A stretch of 64,000 nucleotides of DNA, from the NCBI GenBank assembly GCA_964017125.1, contig OZ024902.1, positions 103,338,307-103,402,306 on the forward strand. Direction: 5' to 3'. This document shows positions 11,255 to 24,661 of the stretch, in pieces. A program made the position numbers and the translations under genes. Each line of letters opens with the position of its first letter. Position 1 is the first letter of the stretch. The DNA comes from Flabesymbios commensalis. Its lineage: Eukaryota > Annelida > Polychaeta > Terebellida > Flabelligeridae. The notes beneath the pieces are model-generated. The model was not told the origin of the DNA. It made no database searches and saw only the letters and a program-made list of their open reading frames with translations.

Positions 11255-14200
11255 GTGGTATTAGCGAGTAGGTGATGGATGCGACGAATTTGCCCATTGT
11301 TGTCCAGGGTTTAGTGAACGTCTAGCTCTTTTTTGATCAGAACTGAGCTAACATGGACCAGGCTGTTTGAAGAATATGAAAGGCATCGTTCCCTCCCTCG
11401 AGGCTTACACTCATTCTGCCATTGGATCGTTAACTGTAGCACTGGGACTGAGGACAAATGACACTTCTGAAAGCTAGTGCTACACCAGACAATAGTGAAC
11501 CCGGGCGTCTGCTTGGTGATCTTCAATGCCTTCCTGGCAAATAAAAAAACAGACTGTAAATATTACAAAAGTCTGCTTTTCAATTCAGTTGACGGTGGAT
11601 TGGATGGTAATTGTTTTCTTCTCCCTCCGGATACATTTTACAAGTCCTCATCAACATTGCACACTAGTAGCAGAACCAAGTAGAACTCACCTTTTTAAAG
11701 TTATGAAGTCCCGGGGGATCCTATTGACTAAGATGAAGCGACACAGTATGGCACGTTCCTCATAAAATATTGAACATGGAGCCAACGTTGCGGATTCAGC
11801 ATGTATTTCTTCAATGTGCCCTTTCACGTACATGTAAGGTAGCCACATTTTACCGCCACGCAGGTCACCACCACGCAGGTCACAATGTGTGATGTAGCGC
11901 ATTTTACTCAGAGGCGCTATGTACATGTACTACATTTATAAATAGGACAACTCGAAATTAATCACTGGTACCAAATAACTATTATTAAAACATGAAGTTT
12001 AATTTAGATGATTTTACATCCACGATTTTTCACAATAATTTATCAGGACGTTTGACCTATATCTCTTCGTGTTTGCTGTGAATAGTACTTTCTGTGTACC
12101 AAGTATGACCCAAGTCTTTTATGTGATGCTGATATAACAATGTTCTGCAGCAGACGTTAGTAACAGCAGTGTAGTCGTTGGCATGCAGCGGCGGGGACTC
12201 CCACCAGAAACACATAGTTATCTGAATGTTGGGCCGACATCTCGTGTCTCCGATCCAACATCCCCCTGATTATTTTTGCTAGCCGTGCTGTGATAAGCGC
12301 CTCCTATAACTCCCCGAGCAGTGTCTCATTTGGGCCGCACGGACAAAGCAGGGCGCCACATAAAGCCAACAAGATGAAAGCCTGCTGCTGAGTCATTGTT
12401 GTGATTGCCGAGAAAACAATGACACTGTCGCAGCCTGCCAACAACTGGCATAAATAGTACAAGCCACCCTGTGATGACGACTTAAAAACATGCAAGACAC
12501 CCACTGCGGTGCCACCTGCGTCATCAGCATTCTCCCCCAGAATACACCAGACGTTCACCAAATGTTGTGAATAGTGTACTGTACCAACTGTTATCCAACA
12601 TCGGGTCAATGTTTTCCCAGCAAACCTTATTTTCGACATACATGTCCGAAATAAGAAATCGGTAATTTTGTCTTTATATCTCGCTTAACTGGTAAATACA
12701 CAACATAAAAATTTAAAAAAAAACTTTAGCAGATCTAGTCTATGGACATGTTTACATCATATGGACATATTGATTTTAGCCTGATTGTGTCGCTTTAAGC
12801 TTGGTAGTTTTGAGAGACAATTTGTAGGTGAAGCCTGACACTGTGAGATTCGCATAGTGATTACTGTGTAAAACCTGTATTTGCAGGAAATTGTCATCCC
12901 TCAGCCCAATGTTGTTTAATGTTATCCAGACTTTTCAAACATTAGTACCGTTGCAATGTCTACATGACTTTGATGATGACCTGCGGCGACCAAGCCAGCA
13001 GGTTGTCGTGGCCATTCATTGGAGCATTATGACACCTGCAGCCATGGGACTCCCCCTATTGACTGCTGTATACACCGTAATTATCGGATTGTCAAAAGAA
13101 ACTCGCGTGCAGTCCATGCCGCCTGCACTATCGTCCACTCCAATCCATTAACTATTCACACCCAAATCCCTCATGAGCTAGTAATAAACCTGCCTGTTGC
13201 TTGTGTGGTTTTGTTGGTGGGCAGCCTACTCTCCGGTGACCGACGTAGTACGAACGTAGCAGACATCCAAGTTTGTGTTCCATGTAGGCAAATCTCTCCA
13301 CCACGTACATTTTGTTTGCTATTTATTTGAAAAAAATTAATGGAGTCTCTTTTAAAAAATCGTCTCCCATGCAAAGTCATATCGTGATATCTATGTCAGA
13401 GAAACACTGATTACTAGTCACAGAACCATTTTAATTGATTTGCTGACATGATCATTATGAATCACTACTTCTTACCTTACCACGTTTTGCCTACGCATCA
13501 TTTTGTTGACAAACATTATTGTTTGAGCAATCAATTACAAATTACATGGCTAGTAGCGTAGTCGTCTGCTAAAAAACATAGAGGTATGAATTTAAAAAAA
13601 AATTGTCAAAAAACATTTTACTTATACGTTCAATTTGTTTTATCTTCACGTAGACTTATAGTTTTATGTATTGATAGCTAAATTAAATTTAGATTCTCGG
13701 TAAATACTGCAATGGGAGTGGAAAAGAGTCCTAAATCGACTATGATTTTCTGTGGCACCTTAAAATAATTTTACTTTCTAATGACAGCATTTTTGTTCAT
13801 GGCTGAGGAGATACTAAAAATAATTTGAAATGAGAGAGAAACAAATATTTTACTTCTAAAGTGGTTTAATAATTATGCTATGAATGTGTATTTTTGATCG
13901 TAAGCATTTTGATAGGTCATTTAAAAAGTAAATTCATCGTGTCTTAAGAGAGAAGCTCTGAGATATTTTTTCCTAGAGGCATCCTTGAACGAATATTGTA
14001 TTCAAAAATAGCCGAATAGGATAATTTATTATACGCCAAGTTTTCTGCTGAGCGGATGACCCTTCAAACACAAGACGTTTGTTCCCCCATCGACGTTGGC
14101 CCAACATTAACGCAACATTGGTGAACTGATGTTTTCTGGGGATCCGTATCATTAGGCTCTCCTCGAGCCGAATGAATGGCCGTGGAACTTGATAAACCGC

Positions 14201-15350
14201 TCAGCAGATATCTCTGGCTGTTTCTGGCTGACTCTAAGGAAGAATTGACTAAATCGGTCTGAATTTGTTTGACCAAAGTGGGACTCATCAACTCTGTGGT
14301 GTGTCTGAATGCAGCAATCAACATGACAATTTTAGCGGCATGGTTTGACCTTTACACGGACAGCAGCCCTATAAAGCGGAGTCATGCTGACATTTGTGAC
14401 GTCACCACACCGTGATAGCTCTTGTCCTATCGAGTGGTCACGATCTCTGCTTCATCCAACAAGACGGCTACCATTCATCACACTACACACTAAAGGCTAA
14501 TCAGTTTACATGGAATAAGTTATATGTAGGTTTTATGTCGCATAATGTAAACTTAATACATAATTGTCACGAAAACTGTGCTAAACGTTGGATAACTGGT
14601 ACCCCTTTTATGGGTATCGGGGTTATCACCTTCATCTTTATTTTGTAAGTTATTCGTACAACACCAGATATAACCACAATTTAAACTGACAAGAGGAAAC
14701 AATATTGTATTTTGTCCATGGCTTCACCCTGTCGTATAATAGGACTGGAAATGTGCACACATTGGCATGATTCGTTTCATGTGCACTATATATGGATCAG
14801 ATGCCATTGTATGGATGGGATTTTGCTGGAGGACACCAGGGAAATGTCAGCTGCCAGAACAAGGACCGTCGGCTTGCTTTGTAGGCGCTCTGTGGGTGCT
14901 CTCTTATTCCCACCGCCTTTGCCATATTTAATTGTAGGCCTCTTTACAGTAACATCGATTTTAATTGAACGAGAAATGATATCATGTCATTCGCGCTTAT
15001 TTCATAACGGTGTCAGTTACGTCTCGAGGCTATTTTGCAATGATTATTTGACATTATATCCGCCATACGGTGGAGGATTGCATGACGACCGTGGCATCTG
15101 TCCAGTCATTAGGACTTCCTCCTCAAGGTCAATCTATTTACGCCCCTTTGTCATGTCCCCTCTTTATCTTCGCCTAGTTAAGAAGAGACATATATGCAGT
15201 GCCGGTGATGCTATATCTTCATGTTTTCTATTAGGTGAAACTCTAGTGCTTTTATAATTATGTAATGCAGTGCTTACAGGAGGAGTGTTCATGTAGCGTG
15301 CTTTTAAATAAATGTGTTCACAATCTGTAGGTTAGACCACTAATTGTCCC
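11255..15350. other. Unassigned intronic sequence with palindrome remnants
   Basis: Besides the remnants listed, this stretch holds the longest plus-strand open frame of the window (14712-15257), whose translation is not recognisable. A-rich and T-rich tracts are common between 13560 and 14040. Confidence 0.45.
12195..14140. mobile_element. Three CAGCAAAC-family remnants (12195-12262, 12535-12620, 14065-14140)
   Basis: Each keeps pieces of the consensus: GAATGTTGGGCCGACATCTCG near 12223; CACCAGACGTTCACCAAATG and TCCCAGCAAACC near 12547-12623; and GACGTTGGCCCAACATTAAC plus TGATGTTTTCTGGGG near 14089-14139. They are halves or badly decayed copies. Between them (12640-14060) I see only AT-rich unique sequence. 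Confidence 0.55.
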
Positions 15351-15590
15351 TTAAGCCTTACAGCGCCCGGACCGACTTTAGTCGTCAGAATCTGACGTCT
15401 GTAGACGTCAGATTCTGACGTCTAAAGTCGATCCGCGCACTGTAAGAATCAACATATTCATATTGGCCGTAGACCCATAACATAGGTATTCAAATGAATC
15501 AGAAAGAGTTGAATAAGACATTTATCATGATATCAAATTGAATTAAACCCTTTGGTCTTCTAGGTTTTTATTAAAAAATTCAGCGATACA
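15351..15590. mobile_element. TTAA-type MITE, family B
   Basis: TTAAGCCTTACAGCGCCCGG at one end, then a very strong terminal stem: GACTTTAGTCGTCAGAATCT with a repeat of GACGTCAGATTCTGACGTC and its partner. The body (GTAGACCCATAACATAGGTA, TTCAAATGAATCAG) is shared with the other family B copies; the far end ATTCAGCGATA is decayed. Confidence 0.8.
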
Positions 15591-15710
15591 ATTTCAAGCA
15601 TTTTGTGTCTTAGTGGTGGAGAACATTATGAACGTTTCACGGTCATATGAAGATCTGCTACATTAGTGATTTCGCTCACACTTACCTTACATGTTCACTT
15701 TGTCTCTTGT

Positions 15711-15810
15711 GTCACGAGACATTCAGCCTATGTTGGTTTGATGTTGGTCCACCGTGTCTGTGACCCTGGCCCCACTAAACTAAGAAGGTCTGAATATGGT
15801 GTTTGCTGAG
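15711..15810. mobile_element. CAGCAAAC-family palindrome (diverged)
   Basis: CACGAGACATTCAGCCTATG start, TGTTGGTTTGATGTTGGTCC arm, and TGGTGTTTGCTGAG end; the second inner arm has decayed. Confidence 0.65.
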
Positions 15811-16329
15811 TACCTCAGTATTTCAAACAATGTAGTACTTTAATAATAATAATGTCTTTATTTTCGTACCAAACAAGTACAGCAAACACATTTCACATGC
15901 GTCACACACACCATATTATAGAAAATGGTAAAACAAAGTCAAATTGAATATATCTTATTTATTAGGTAACTATGAGCACAATAGTTCATTTGTTATTAAC
16001 ATTATTTCTCCATTTCTGCACGGATTATTCATCAAGGCTTCTATGGCTATGAAGGAATTAATGATACATGTAAGCGCACTCTCTGGGTATTATGTCTTGT
16101 CGGAGAAGGATATCATGTCTCCGCTCTTCACAGAAATTAATGTTTTTTGTGCGTTTGCAGCTAATGAGTTGAAAGCATCCGTCATAAGCAGCAGTCGCTT
16201 GTAATCTAAACTATTTAATGCTCTTCCATGTAAACATGTCATTCCTGACTAAAGCATTGCTATAAATTTGCCCCGTACACAAGCACAATTTTTTACCATA
16301 ATCATAGCTTACCGCCAACAAATTTAATG
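15811..16329. other. No feature recognised
   Basis: Unique AT-rich intronic sequence before the old 144-bp units. Confidence 0.4.
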
Positions 16330-16622
16330 TGTTTCATTTGCCCGATATCTGCCAAACCGTGCCAGATAGCTAGACCATTACCATAAAAAATGTGAAGTTT
16401 CAGAGAGGGATATGCCCTGAAAAAAACTCAACTCCATCAAATACAAAATGACCGACTCGCGACCATAATTGACTTTACTATGCGTAATAGATCTGGAAAA
16501 CCATGTCGGATAGCTTGACCATCACCATAAAACAAAATGTGCGGTTTCAGAGAAGGATATGCCATGCAAAATTTCAACTTGAAATTAAAAATCATTGACT
16601 TCATGGTCTTCAGGGTTGACAA
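16330..16622. repeat. Two old 144-bp units upstream of the main array
   Basis: AGCTAGACCATTACCATAAA at 16370 and AGCTTGACCATCACCATAAA at 16514 lie 144 bp apart and match the unit of the array that follows, but with many more differences (CATATGCCCTGAAAAAAA instead of GATGCATCTTGAAAAAAT). Confidence 0.7.
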
Positions 16623-16634
16623 TGGTGCCTTTAT

Positions 16635-19316
16635 TAGCTCCCGCCGTCACCGTAGGTGAGCGAAGGGAGCTATGGATTCTACCTCCGTTTTTTTTTGGCC
16701 TCTTCTTTTGCCTATAACTTTGTGAGAAAATAAGCTAGGATAACAATTTTTGGTATGTGGGTTACTTCCAGGTGGCTAATGGACGGGTTAAAATATTTTT
16801 AATCTGAATTCAATACGCAAGGTTGCAGAGGATATAATGATGATGTGACAGCGTTGGGCCGTTGGGCCGTTGGGCCGTTGGGCCGTCCGTAAACAATTCG
16901 TTTCCGGAGCATATCTCTGAAAGTACTTGTCCGATTGTCTTCAAATTTTACACACAACACCCCTAGGGGGTCTAGTTGTGCCTTTTGGGGTATTTGAACT
17001 TTGACCTACTTCTGGTTCAGAACTATGACCTATTTAGACGTTTTGACGCGCACTTCGTTTCCGGAGCAGATCTCGAAAAGTACTGGGCCGATGACAGTCA
17101 TATTGCACATACATGTTCTCTAAGGTCCCTAGTTGTGCCTTTTCAGGTTTTTGGACCTTGACCTTGAAGTTGACCCAGCACTTTGACCTAATTTATAACA
17201 TCGGTAAATCCGACTGAAAGATTTTGCGGAATATCATGAAAACCGCTCAAGATAGCTACACCATTACTATAAAACAAATTGTGAGGTTTCAGGAGAGGAT
17301 GCATCTTGAAAAATTTCAAGTCGATAAAATTAAAAATGGCCGCCTATCGGCCATTATTCACCTCCACAGGCCTGATATTGCGGAATATCATGAAAACCGC
17401 TCAAGATAGCTACACCATTACTATAAAACAAATTGTAAGGCTTCAGGAGAGGATGTATTTTGAAAAAATTCATTTTGTCAAAGTTCAAAATGGCCGCCAA
17501 TCGGCCATTATTCACTTTCACATGGCCGTTATTTGGTAAACCGTGCTAGATGGCTAGACCATTACTATAAAACAAAATGTGTGATTTCAGGAGAGGATGC
17601 ATCTTGAAAAAATTCGACTCGATAAAATTCAAAATGGCCGCTTATCAGCCATTATTCACTTTCACATGGTCGTTATTTGGTAAACCATGCTAGATGGCTA
17701 GACCATTACTATAAAACAAAATGTGTGATTTCAGGAGAGGATGCATCTTGAAAAAATTCGACTCGATAAAATTCAAAATGGCCGCTTATCAGCCATTATT
17801 CACTTTCACATGGTCGTTATTTGGTAAACCATGCTAGATGGCTAGACCATTACTATAAAACAAAATGTGCGATTTCAGGAGAGGATGCATCTTGAAAAAA
17901 TTCGACTCGATAAAATTCAAAATGGCCGCTTATCGGCCATTATTCACTTTCACATGGCCGTTATTTGGTAAACCGTGCTAGATGGCTAAACCATTACTAT
18001 AAAACAAAATGTGCGATTTCAGGAGAGGATGCATCTTGAAAAAATTCGACTCGATAAAATTCAAAATGGCCGCTTATCGGCCATTATTCACTTTCACATG
18101 GCCGTTATTTGGTAAACCGTGCTAGATGGCTAAACCATTACTATAAAACAAAATGTGTGATTTCAGGAGAGGATGCATCTTGAAAAAATTCGACTCGATA
18201 AAATTCAAAATGGCCGCTTATCGGCCATTATTCACTTTCACATGGCCGTTATTTGGTCAACCGTGCTAGATGGCTAGACCATTACTGTAAAACGAAATGT
18301 GAGATTTCAGATGAGGATGCATCTTGAAAAAAATTGACTTGATCAAATTTTAAATGGCCGCCTTTTCGGCCATTATTCATTTTCACATGGCTGATATTTG
18401 GTAAACCGTGCTAGATGGCTAGACCATTACCTGATTACTATAAAACAGTGTGAGTTTTCGGGGGAGGATGCACCCTGAAAATTTTTAACTTACGAATTCA
18501 AAATGGCCGACAATCAGCATTATTTACCTCGATAGGCCTGATATCAGGTAAACCGTGCTAGATAGCTAGACCATTACTATAAAACAAAATGTGACGTTTA
18601 GAGAGAGGATGCCTTTAAAAAACTTTCGACTCAATCGAATTCAAAATGGCCGCCTATCGGCCACTATTTACTTTCACATTGCTGATATTTGGTAAACCGT
18701 GTTAGATAGCTGGACCATTACTATAAAACAAAATGTGAGATTACAAGAGAGGATGCATCTTGAAAAAAATTGACTCGATCAAATTCAAAATGGCCGCCTA
18801 TCGGCCATTATTTACTTTCACATAGCCGGTTTTTAGTAACCGTACTAGATGGCTAGACCATTACTATAAAACAAAATGTGAGATTTCAGGAGAGGATGCA
18901 TCTTGAAAAATTTTGACTTGATCAAATTCAAAATGGCCTCCTATCGGCCATTATTCACTTTCGCATGGGCGATATTTGGTAAACCGTGCTAGATGGCTAG
19001 ACCATTACTGTAGAATGAAATGTGAGATTTCAGCTGAGGATGCATCTTGGAAAATTTTGACTTGATCAAATTCAAAATGGCCCTCTATCGGCCATTATTT
19101 ACTTTCACATGCCCAATATTTTGCAAACTGTGCTAGATGTTAGTCCATTACTATAAAACAAAATTTGTGGTTTCGGGGGAGGATGCACCCTAAGTTTTTA
19201 GTTGTCTTGCTTCTTGATTTTTGACCTAGACTAGGACTACATTAATAACCCTATACAAAATTGCTTAAATCAAATTCTAATTCGGAGCGGGAGCTCCTGG
19301 ACTTATGTAGTCTTGT
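16635..19316 (+). mobile_element. Element with 144-bp tandem units, copy 1
   Basis: Begins AGCTCCCGCCGTCACC, folding on GAAGGGAGCT, and closes with GGAGCGGGAGCTCC, so the ends are inverted. Inside: a unique leader; a module with CTAGTTGTGCCTTTTGGGG and TTTGAACTTTGACC; then about 13-15 units of 144 bp. The key stretch is TAGACCATTACTATAAAACA, a GGAGAGGATGCATCTTGAAA segment and AAAATGGCCGC...CGGCCATTATTCAC. Units from 17558 to 18278 keep an exact 144-bp period and are nearly identical; flanking units are more diverged. There is no coding frame. Confidence 0.85.
16851..16887. repeat. Four units of GTTGGGCC(G)
   Basis: GTTGGGCCG repeated four times in a row; the same place in the 55.5-kb element has a single unit, so the expansion is recent. 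Confidence 0.9.
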
Positions 19317-19477
19317 TAACCATGGTTTGACCATATTCATAATCGAGGTTTACCCTGGGAATTCATGGTCAGCAGTGAAATACCATGCCAACCATGGTCA
19401 ACCATGGTGACATTTCTCTGTATGCCACTGAGGCCTACTTCCGTATTTTACACGGCGGTCCCAGTCAAACAGCAGAA

Positions 19478-19717
19478 TTAACCATTAAAGCGCTGACAAT
19501 TTTTGCATAAAACATGGAGATCAAAGGGTTTTTTCAATTTGAAGTCATCATAAATGTCTTGGTTAGCTCTTTCCGATTCATTTGCATACCTATGGTATGG
19601 GTTTACGGCCATTATAAATATTTTGACTTTTACAGCGTGGGGATCGTCTTTAGTCGTCAAACTCTGATGTTTACAGACGTCAGATTCTGACTACTAATGT
19701 CGATCCCCGCTGGAAGG
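19478..19717. mobile_element. TTAA-type MITE, family B (inverted)
   Basis: TTAACCATTAAAGCGCTGAC at the left; body in reverse orientation (CATGGAGATCAAAGGGTTTT, TCCGATTCATTTGCATACC); at the right the stem CGTCTTTAGTCGTCAAACTC... and GGGGATCG...CGATCCCC. Confidence 0.8.
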
Positions 19718-20179
19718 ATGAAAGACAAATCGGATCAAATAACAAAAACCCTATATAATAACAAATCCACATAAAATATGTAGAACTAGTCCTATATTTT
19801 GTATTTGTAATGCAGGTACTGCATGACGTAAGATTTATCCTAAACTTCAGTACTATTTCTAACATTCCAAAATGTTGTCACTACAAAACTCAACAATGAT
19901 TTATAACGTTCCAGGTCATATTTCTATAAAACTTATAGTGATACTGATATTTTTCGTAGCTAGTCCATCGGAATGTAAACTTTATCCTCATATGATAATG
20001 TCCTGGAGTTAGAAGGCATGTCTGTACCAGTGCATTAAGTTTTTTTGCAGACTGTCGGTCAGTATCAGCGGCTATTGATTTTAGTCAGACCATACAGAGG
20101 GCCTACCTTATTAGCAGCGTCTGCTGTGCTCCGCTCAAGTTTTTGTGTTTAAATATACATGCAGCTTCCATCGCCTTTT

Positions 20180-20268
20180 CAGCAAACGAGACGTTGACCC
20201 AATATTGGTTTAGTGTTGGGCCAGCGGCGCAGCAGACATTTATCCAACACGTGATCAACGTTTGCTGA
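20180..20268. mobile_element. CAGCAAAC-family palindrome (shortened)
   Basis: CAGCAAACGAGACGTTGACC start, TTTAGTGTTGGGCCAGC arm, and GTGATCAACGTTTGCTGA end. About 20 bp shorter than full copies. Confidence 0.7.
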
Positions 20269-20935
20269 GTCTCTACATGTTTATGTTGTTTATGTTTATT
20301 TGACTTCCAGTTAAAAAAACATGCAAAAATAGTACATTATAATTATTATTATCATTTTTTGAACATGTTATTAACTTTGGTTGACGGGAACAGGTCGAGA
20401 CGACCTCTACAATGCCTGTCAACCATATAAGTGAATTAAAATTATATGCACAGCTTGTTATATATTTATTTGTTATTGAAAACATTTCAGGTGGAACACT
20501 CGGATAATTTTGATTGAAATAGCACTAGAAAATAATTGAAAACAGTTTCTTACTATGCTGTGGACAAAATAATTAAAATCACCACAGCTTTATTAGCGTT
20601 GATGTTTTGTTTTTTTCTCATGTGTATGATAGACAGAAGCAATGAGCCGTAGCGTACCACTCACTTCTACGTTGTCACGAGAGGAAGCTACATAAACTAT
20701 TAAATTACATACATTACGTGGCCAGAGATAGCCCACACCAATTCCCCACGCTGTCCTAAACATGTCTGGACTGCCAGCGCACTGCACAAGTAAATCCATT
20801 ACTACCACGTCAATCTTCCTCCCTTCATCTACCCTAATCACTGTCCACTATTTGCTCCTGTTTAGTTTTCTACTTGATTGTATACAACATCTAGACCTTA
20901 GTTGCCGTTCGATCGCATTCTATTGCGGCTACCAT

Positions 20936-21160
20936 TTAACCCTTTAAGCCCTCACGATGCATTAAAGCATCATCTTACATCCCTGAAAACAGTCTCAATT
21001 TCCCTACAACTAGGGGTTTTAGAATGAATATTCCCATGAAACTAGTTTACCAATACCACTTCAAATCATCTTCATCCACTACAAGTCGAGAATTGCGACA
21101 GCAATTCGCGGCTTGTAGTGGATGAAGATGACAATGGTAAATTCAGGCTTGAAAGGGTAA
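20936..21160. mobile_element. TTAA-type MITE, family C
   Basis: TTAACCCTTTAAGCCCTCAC, GATGCATTAAAGCATC, then the stem ATCTTCATCCACTACAAGTC and GCTTGTAGTGGATGAAGAT around GAGAATTGCGACAGCAATTC; ends GGCTTGAAAGGGTAA. About 80% similar to the copy at 25378 by eye. Confidence 0.85.
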
Positions 21161-21442
21161 AGGGATGTATCATCACTTCAATCTGCCAGTCATTGGATTT
21201 GCAAGATAAAAACGTCGCGCCCGCTATATAATTATATCGGCCGATAAACTATGTCAGATGTGAACCATAATATATGTATATTAGGCCTATTGGTTGAATT
21301 TAGTTTACATATATACAGTATAAAAAGGTAGCTGACGTCAGTGCTTCCACTGGCCAGGGCATGTGAGTGGCTCACTAATGAGCAGCTGCATAGAAGCTCC
21401 ATCGTCTCCCAGCAAAGTGGTCAGCCTAGCTGACACAGCCGA

Positions 21443-21539
21443 CCCAGCAAGCTCAAGATTCTACCCCATTGTTTTTTCAATGTTGGGCCACACTGTTCCA
21501 CGTTGGTTTAACGGCTAATACCTGCTGGTGGAATGTGAC
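21443..21539. mobile_element. CAGCAAAC-family palindrome (diverged)
   Basis: CCCAGCAAGCTCAAGATTC start, TTTTTTCAATGTTGGGCC arm, and CCTGCTGGT end. The right arm is poorly preserved. Confidence 0.55.
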
Positions 21540-22319
21540 GTATTTCCTCATGATCAATGGGTCAGTTGGATAAGGCATGGCAACGCGGCCAATGCTCAGA
21601 AGGTTATTACTAGGCATTCCCTAGGCCGACCCACCCCCGGGCTCCCTGTGTGATAAACGACTACTTTCCCTAAAGCGGCCTTTCCTCTCCATGACGAAAG
21701 AAGGATCCCAGGAAAAAATATTTTTCTGTTCCTTTGACTATGCTATCTGTTTGTCGTATTGCTTTTCCCTTCTTGGAGTAACGCCACCCGTATCTTATTT
21801 TGTTTATATATATGAGCATAATCCCTAGTACAAACGCCTTACTCTACCCTATCAGGCTGGATAGAGATAGAGATTCCATGATAAATTATTTTAGTTATTT
21901 AAAGCTGCATGTATATCTTATTCTACTGTTTCTAATGTGAATCGTTATTTTTTTAATTGCAATTAACTCTACTTGCTGCATTGTCATTTCGCTCAAAGTA
22001 AAATCCCTCTAGTAGTCGTTATATATTCTAAATCTTTGAGAAGTATTATCAGTATAGACTAGCTGCTGCGTGAAGTTTTTGGTTAAAGTTGTCCACGTCA
22101 TTATAATACGCATTCTCTTTATCCTCGCTCTGAGCGTGTGAATTTGTTAATTGTTGTACTCAGTCTGGCCATAATCTTCATGAACGGATTGCCACGCCGT
22201 ACCTCGTTCCCTTTTTTTAACAACGAAGCTAATATCAGTGATCACTGATGTGGTCGCGGTAGGACTTTAAACTAGTCCGGCAGTAACAGTGTTTGACATC
22301 AGGTCAGGCACGTGGGATA

Positions 22320-22600
22320 AATGGAGCTCAACTATTGTTACTATGAGGACTATCCGACCTGAGGATGACGGGGATCAGCGAAAGAGCACATCCTTTCAGC
22401 ATTAATTTGCAAAGCGAAACCCAGGTCTCCGGCCATCTGGGCATGTCTGGGGGTATATCACCTAGGCATGCCCGAATCTCTTTATCTGGTGAGTGAAGGA
22501 AAATATTCTTAATGTAACCCATCATGCCCAATGACCCACCTCCACCTCATCATCTGTATAGCATTCATTTTTTCATCTGCGGATTGCAATGCTTTTTAGT
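22320..22600. mobile_element. SINE-like repeat, copy 1
   Basis: TATTGTTACTATGAGGACTATCCGACC, CAAAGCGAAACCCAGGTCTC, CGGCCATCTGGGCATGTCTG and TCATGCCCAATGACCCACC-type words match 36365-36590 in order, at roughly 75-80% by eye. Contains the inverse pair GGGCATGTCTGGGGG / CCTAGGCATGCCC. No tRNA boxes recognised. Confidence 0.6.
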
Positions 22601-22626
22601 CGTTTAATAGGCCAACTTAACCCAAC

Positions 22627-22884
22627 TTAACCTTTACAGCGCGTGGGTCGACTTTAGACGTCAGAATCTAACGTCTGTTGACGTATTCTGAGTAGGCCCC
22701 TATAATCTGACGTCTAAAGTCGATCTCCGCACTGTAAGAGTGAACATATTTATAATGACAGTAGACCCACAACATAGATATTCAAATGAAGCGGAAAGAG
22801 CTAACTAAGACATGTACGATGATTTCAAATTGAAAAAAACCCGTTTGGTCTTCATGGTCTACGAAAAAAGCGCATTTACGGTTA
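22627..22884. mobile_element. TTAA-type MITE, family B
   Basis: TTAACCTTTACAGCGCGTGG, a stem of GTCGACTTTAGACGTCAGAA with its inverse near 22705-22730 (loop enlarged by GAGTAGGCCCC), then the shared body. Right end CGCATTTACGGTTA is eroded. Confidence 0.78.
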
Positions 22885-23824
22885 TTTGACCGTCCCTGGC
22901 CCGAAATTTACTTTACTTACTTTCCTTCTTGGGTGGTCGTTTGAGTGACGCCATCATTTGGTACAGTGTCCTTACCAGCAAACTCAAGGCGGTGACTCAA
23001 ATAATGCTTTCATGTCGACGGCAATGTTTTTAAAACGGTTTTTAGAGGGGGTTGAGGCAATTTTTTGGATAAATATGTTTTTACTAAAAATGTTTGAAGT
23101 TGCTTTCCCAAGTTGCTTTTAAAAATATTTCACATACTGGTTCACATGATTCATTTTAGTGTTTATTCCTTAAAAATTCCCCTCAGAGATGAGAAAACTC
23201 ACGTTTTCCATTGGTGACCTCTAAGTCCACTTAGACGGCCACCACACAAAGTGCGATCCAGCAGCAGTAGTGGAAGTTATCCATTAGGCTGATGGAACGC
23301 CATGAAAAAATGGATACATAACGAAGTTATCGGTGGCAGATGTTGACATTTTATCAAACATTCTACACTACTTAACGTTGAGACAACATTGTGAAAGTGT
23401 TTAGTATATAATGTGATGCCAGCTGCGATGTTATGCTACACGTATATGTTCTGGAATACATACAGCTGACACAGCACAACAAATAAGAGAGAATAAATAC
23501 ATGTCCTGTAGGACGTCACCCTAATGTTCTCAATTTATACCAACAACAATATACAATTTGTTACAATGTAAGCGGTAAAATAGATACATTTAAACTGAAA
23601 AATATAAAAGACTTGTTCTCCGAATAATTTTATTTAGTAAATATGACCTATGTCACATCATAAGCTTCAAGACCATGGCCAGTAGGCCTAATCATTATTG
23701 AATCAGTATACATATGATTAGGTCATTAATATCACGCCTACATCCACATACACCATCGCCGCTCTTATCCACATTTTCAGATGTGTAGTGCTAGTTTAAT
23801 TTCTTATGATCATTAAACACCGTG

Positions 23825-24047
23825 AGAGCTTTCCAAGTTTTCATTTTTTATTAGCACATTAGGTATCACCTTTTAAACATGTTAAAGATAAAATGTGACA
23901 TCAATCAGCAATTGTTGAAAACAGTTGACCTCCATTTTGTCATATCTGAATAATTTTCACTCACTTGAAGTTGTGGATCGCGTCAGCGAGACACAACTTC
24001 AAGTGGGTGAAAATTCAGATTTACTAATTTGGCGGTTAAAGGGTTAA
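23825..24047. mobile_element. TTAA-type MITE, family A (left end decayed)
   Basis: Collinear with the copy at 30955 from TTTTCATTTTTTATTAGCAC onward; hairpin CACTTGAAGTTGTGGATCGC / GAGACACAACTTCAAGTGGG; right end GGCGGTTAAAGGGTTAA. Confidence 0.8.
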
Positions 24048-24555
24048 TCCACGAACATGGGATACGTATTGATAAAATATAAACTATTTTGTTGTATTTG
24101 ACGATATTGTCACAAATGATGCGGGACTTAGCTTCCTGGTACCTGAAGCCGTTTGTTAGAATAAACAATTTAATGTGCGTTGACTATAGTATACTGCAAT
24201 GCAAAATCAATCAGCAGTAACTGCTTATAAATTTGTTAGGTATTAAGCAGTAAGCCTTTGTTAATCAGAGGATTTCCCATGGGAAAATAAGATGATAAGT
24301 ATACTGGTTCCCAATCGTTCCAGAGGATAATTAATTTGCTCCGGAAGAATTGTCCAACACTTACATCCATGTAACTGCAGGCCTATGTAACAATTGCCCA
24401 TGCCAAAGACGGCTCCAGCAACATGTTGTATAGCATTTATTCGATTTTGTAGAAAATAAAATGCATCGTTACACCACGTAAATTATTCTCTACGCTCTGA
24501 AATCTGATATGTTATTAATCAGGTGTGGCCACACTGACGTAATCAACACGCCACG

Positions 24556-24661
24556 CCCAGCTAACACCACACATTGACATTGTTGATATAATGTTGTGCC
24601 ACCGTCGCAGACGTTGACCCAACATGATATCAACACTGGTTAAACAAATAGTGTTTGCTGG
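24556..24661. mobile_element. CAGCAAAC-family palindrome (full)
   Basis: CCCAGCTAACACCACACATT at the left, AATAGTGTTTGCTGG at the right, centre GCCACCGTCGCAGACGTTGA; arms pair along the length with mismatches. Confidence 0.75.

Larger units (their letters stand above)
21540..24555. other. Unassigned intronic sequence between listed elements
   Basis: Outside the SINE-like repeat, family B copy and family A copy no structure stands out; 22885-23824 is plain AT-rich DNA. Confidence 0.45.

Noticed and set aside
14712-15257. 181-codon plus-strand open frame
   Set aside because: No domain, motif or family resemblance; composition like the surrounding intron; such a length can arise by chance in 64 kb and six frames.
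22328-22531. Minus-strand frame whose translation resembles that of 36314-36604 (CLGDLPPDMPRRPETWVSLC)
   Set aside because: The likeness follows from DNA-level homology of a SINE-like repeat; both strands are open and there is no start, domain or codon bias to support a protein.
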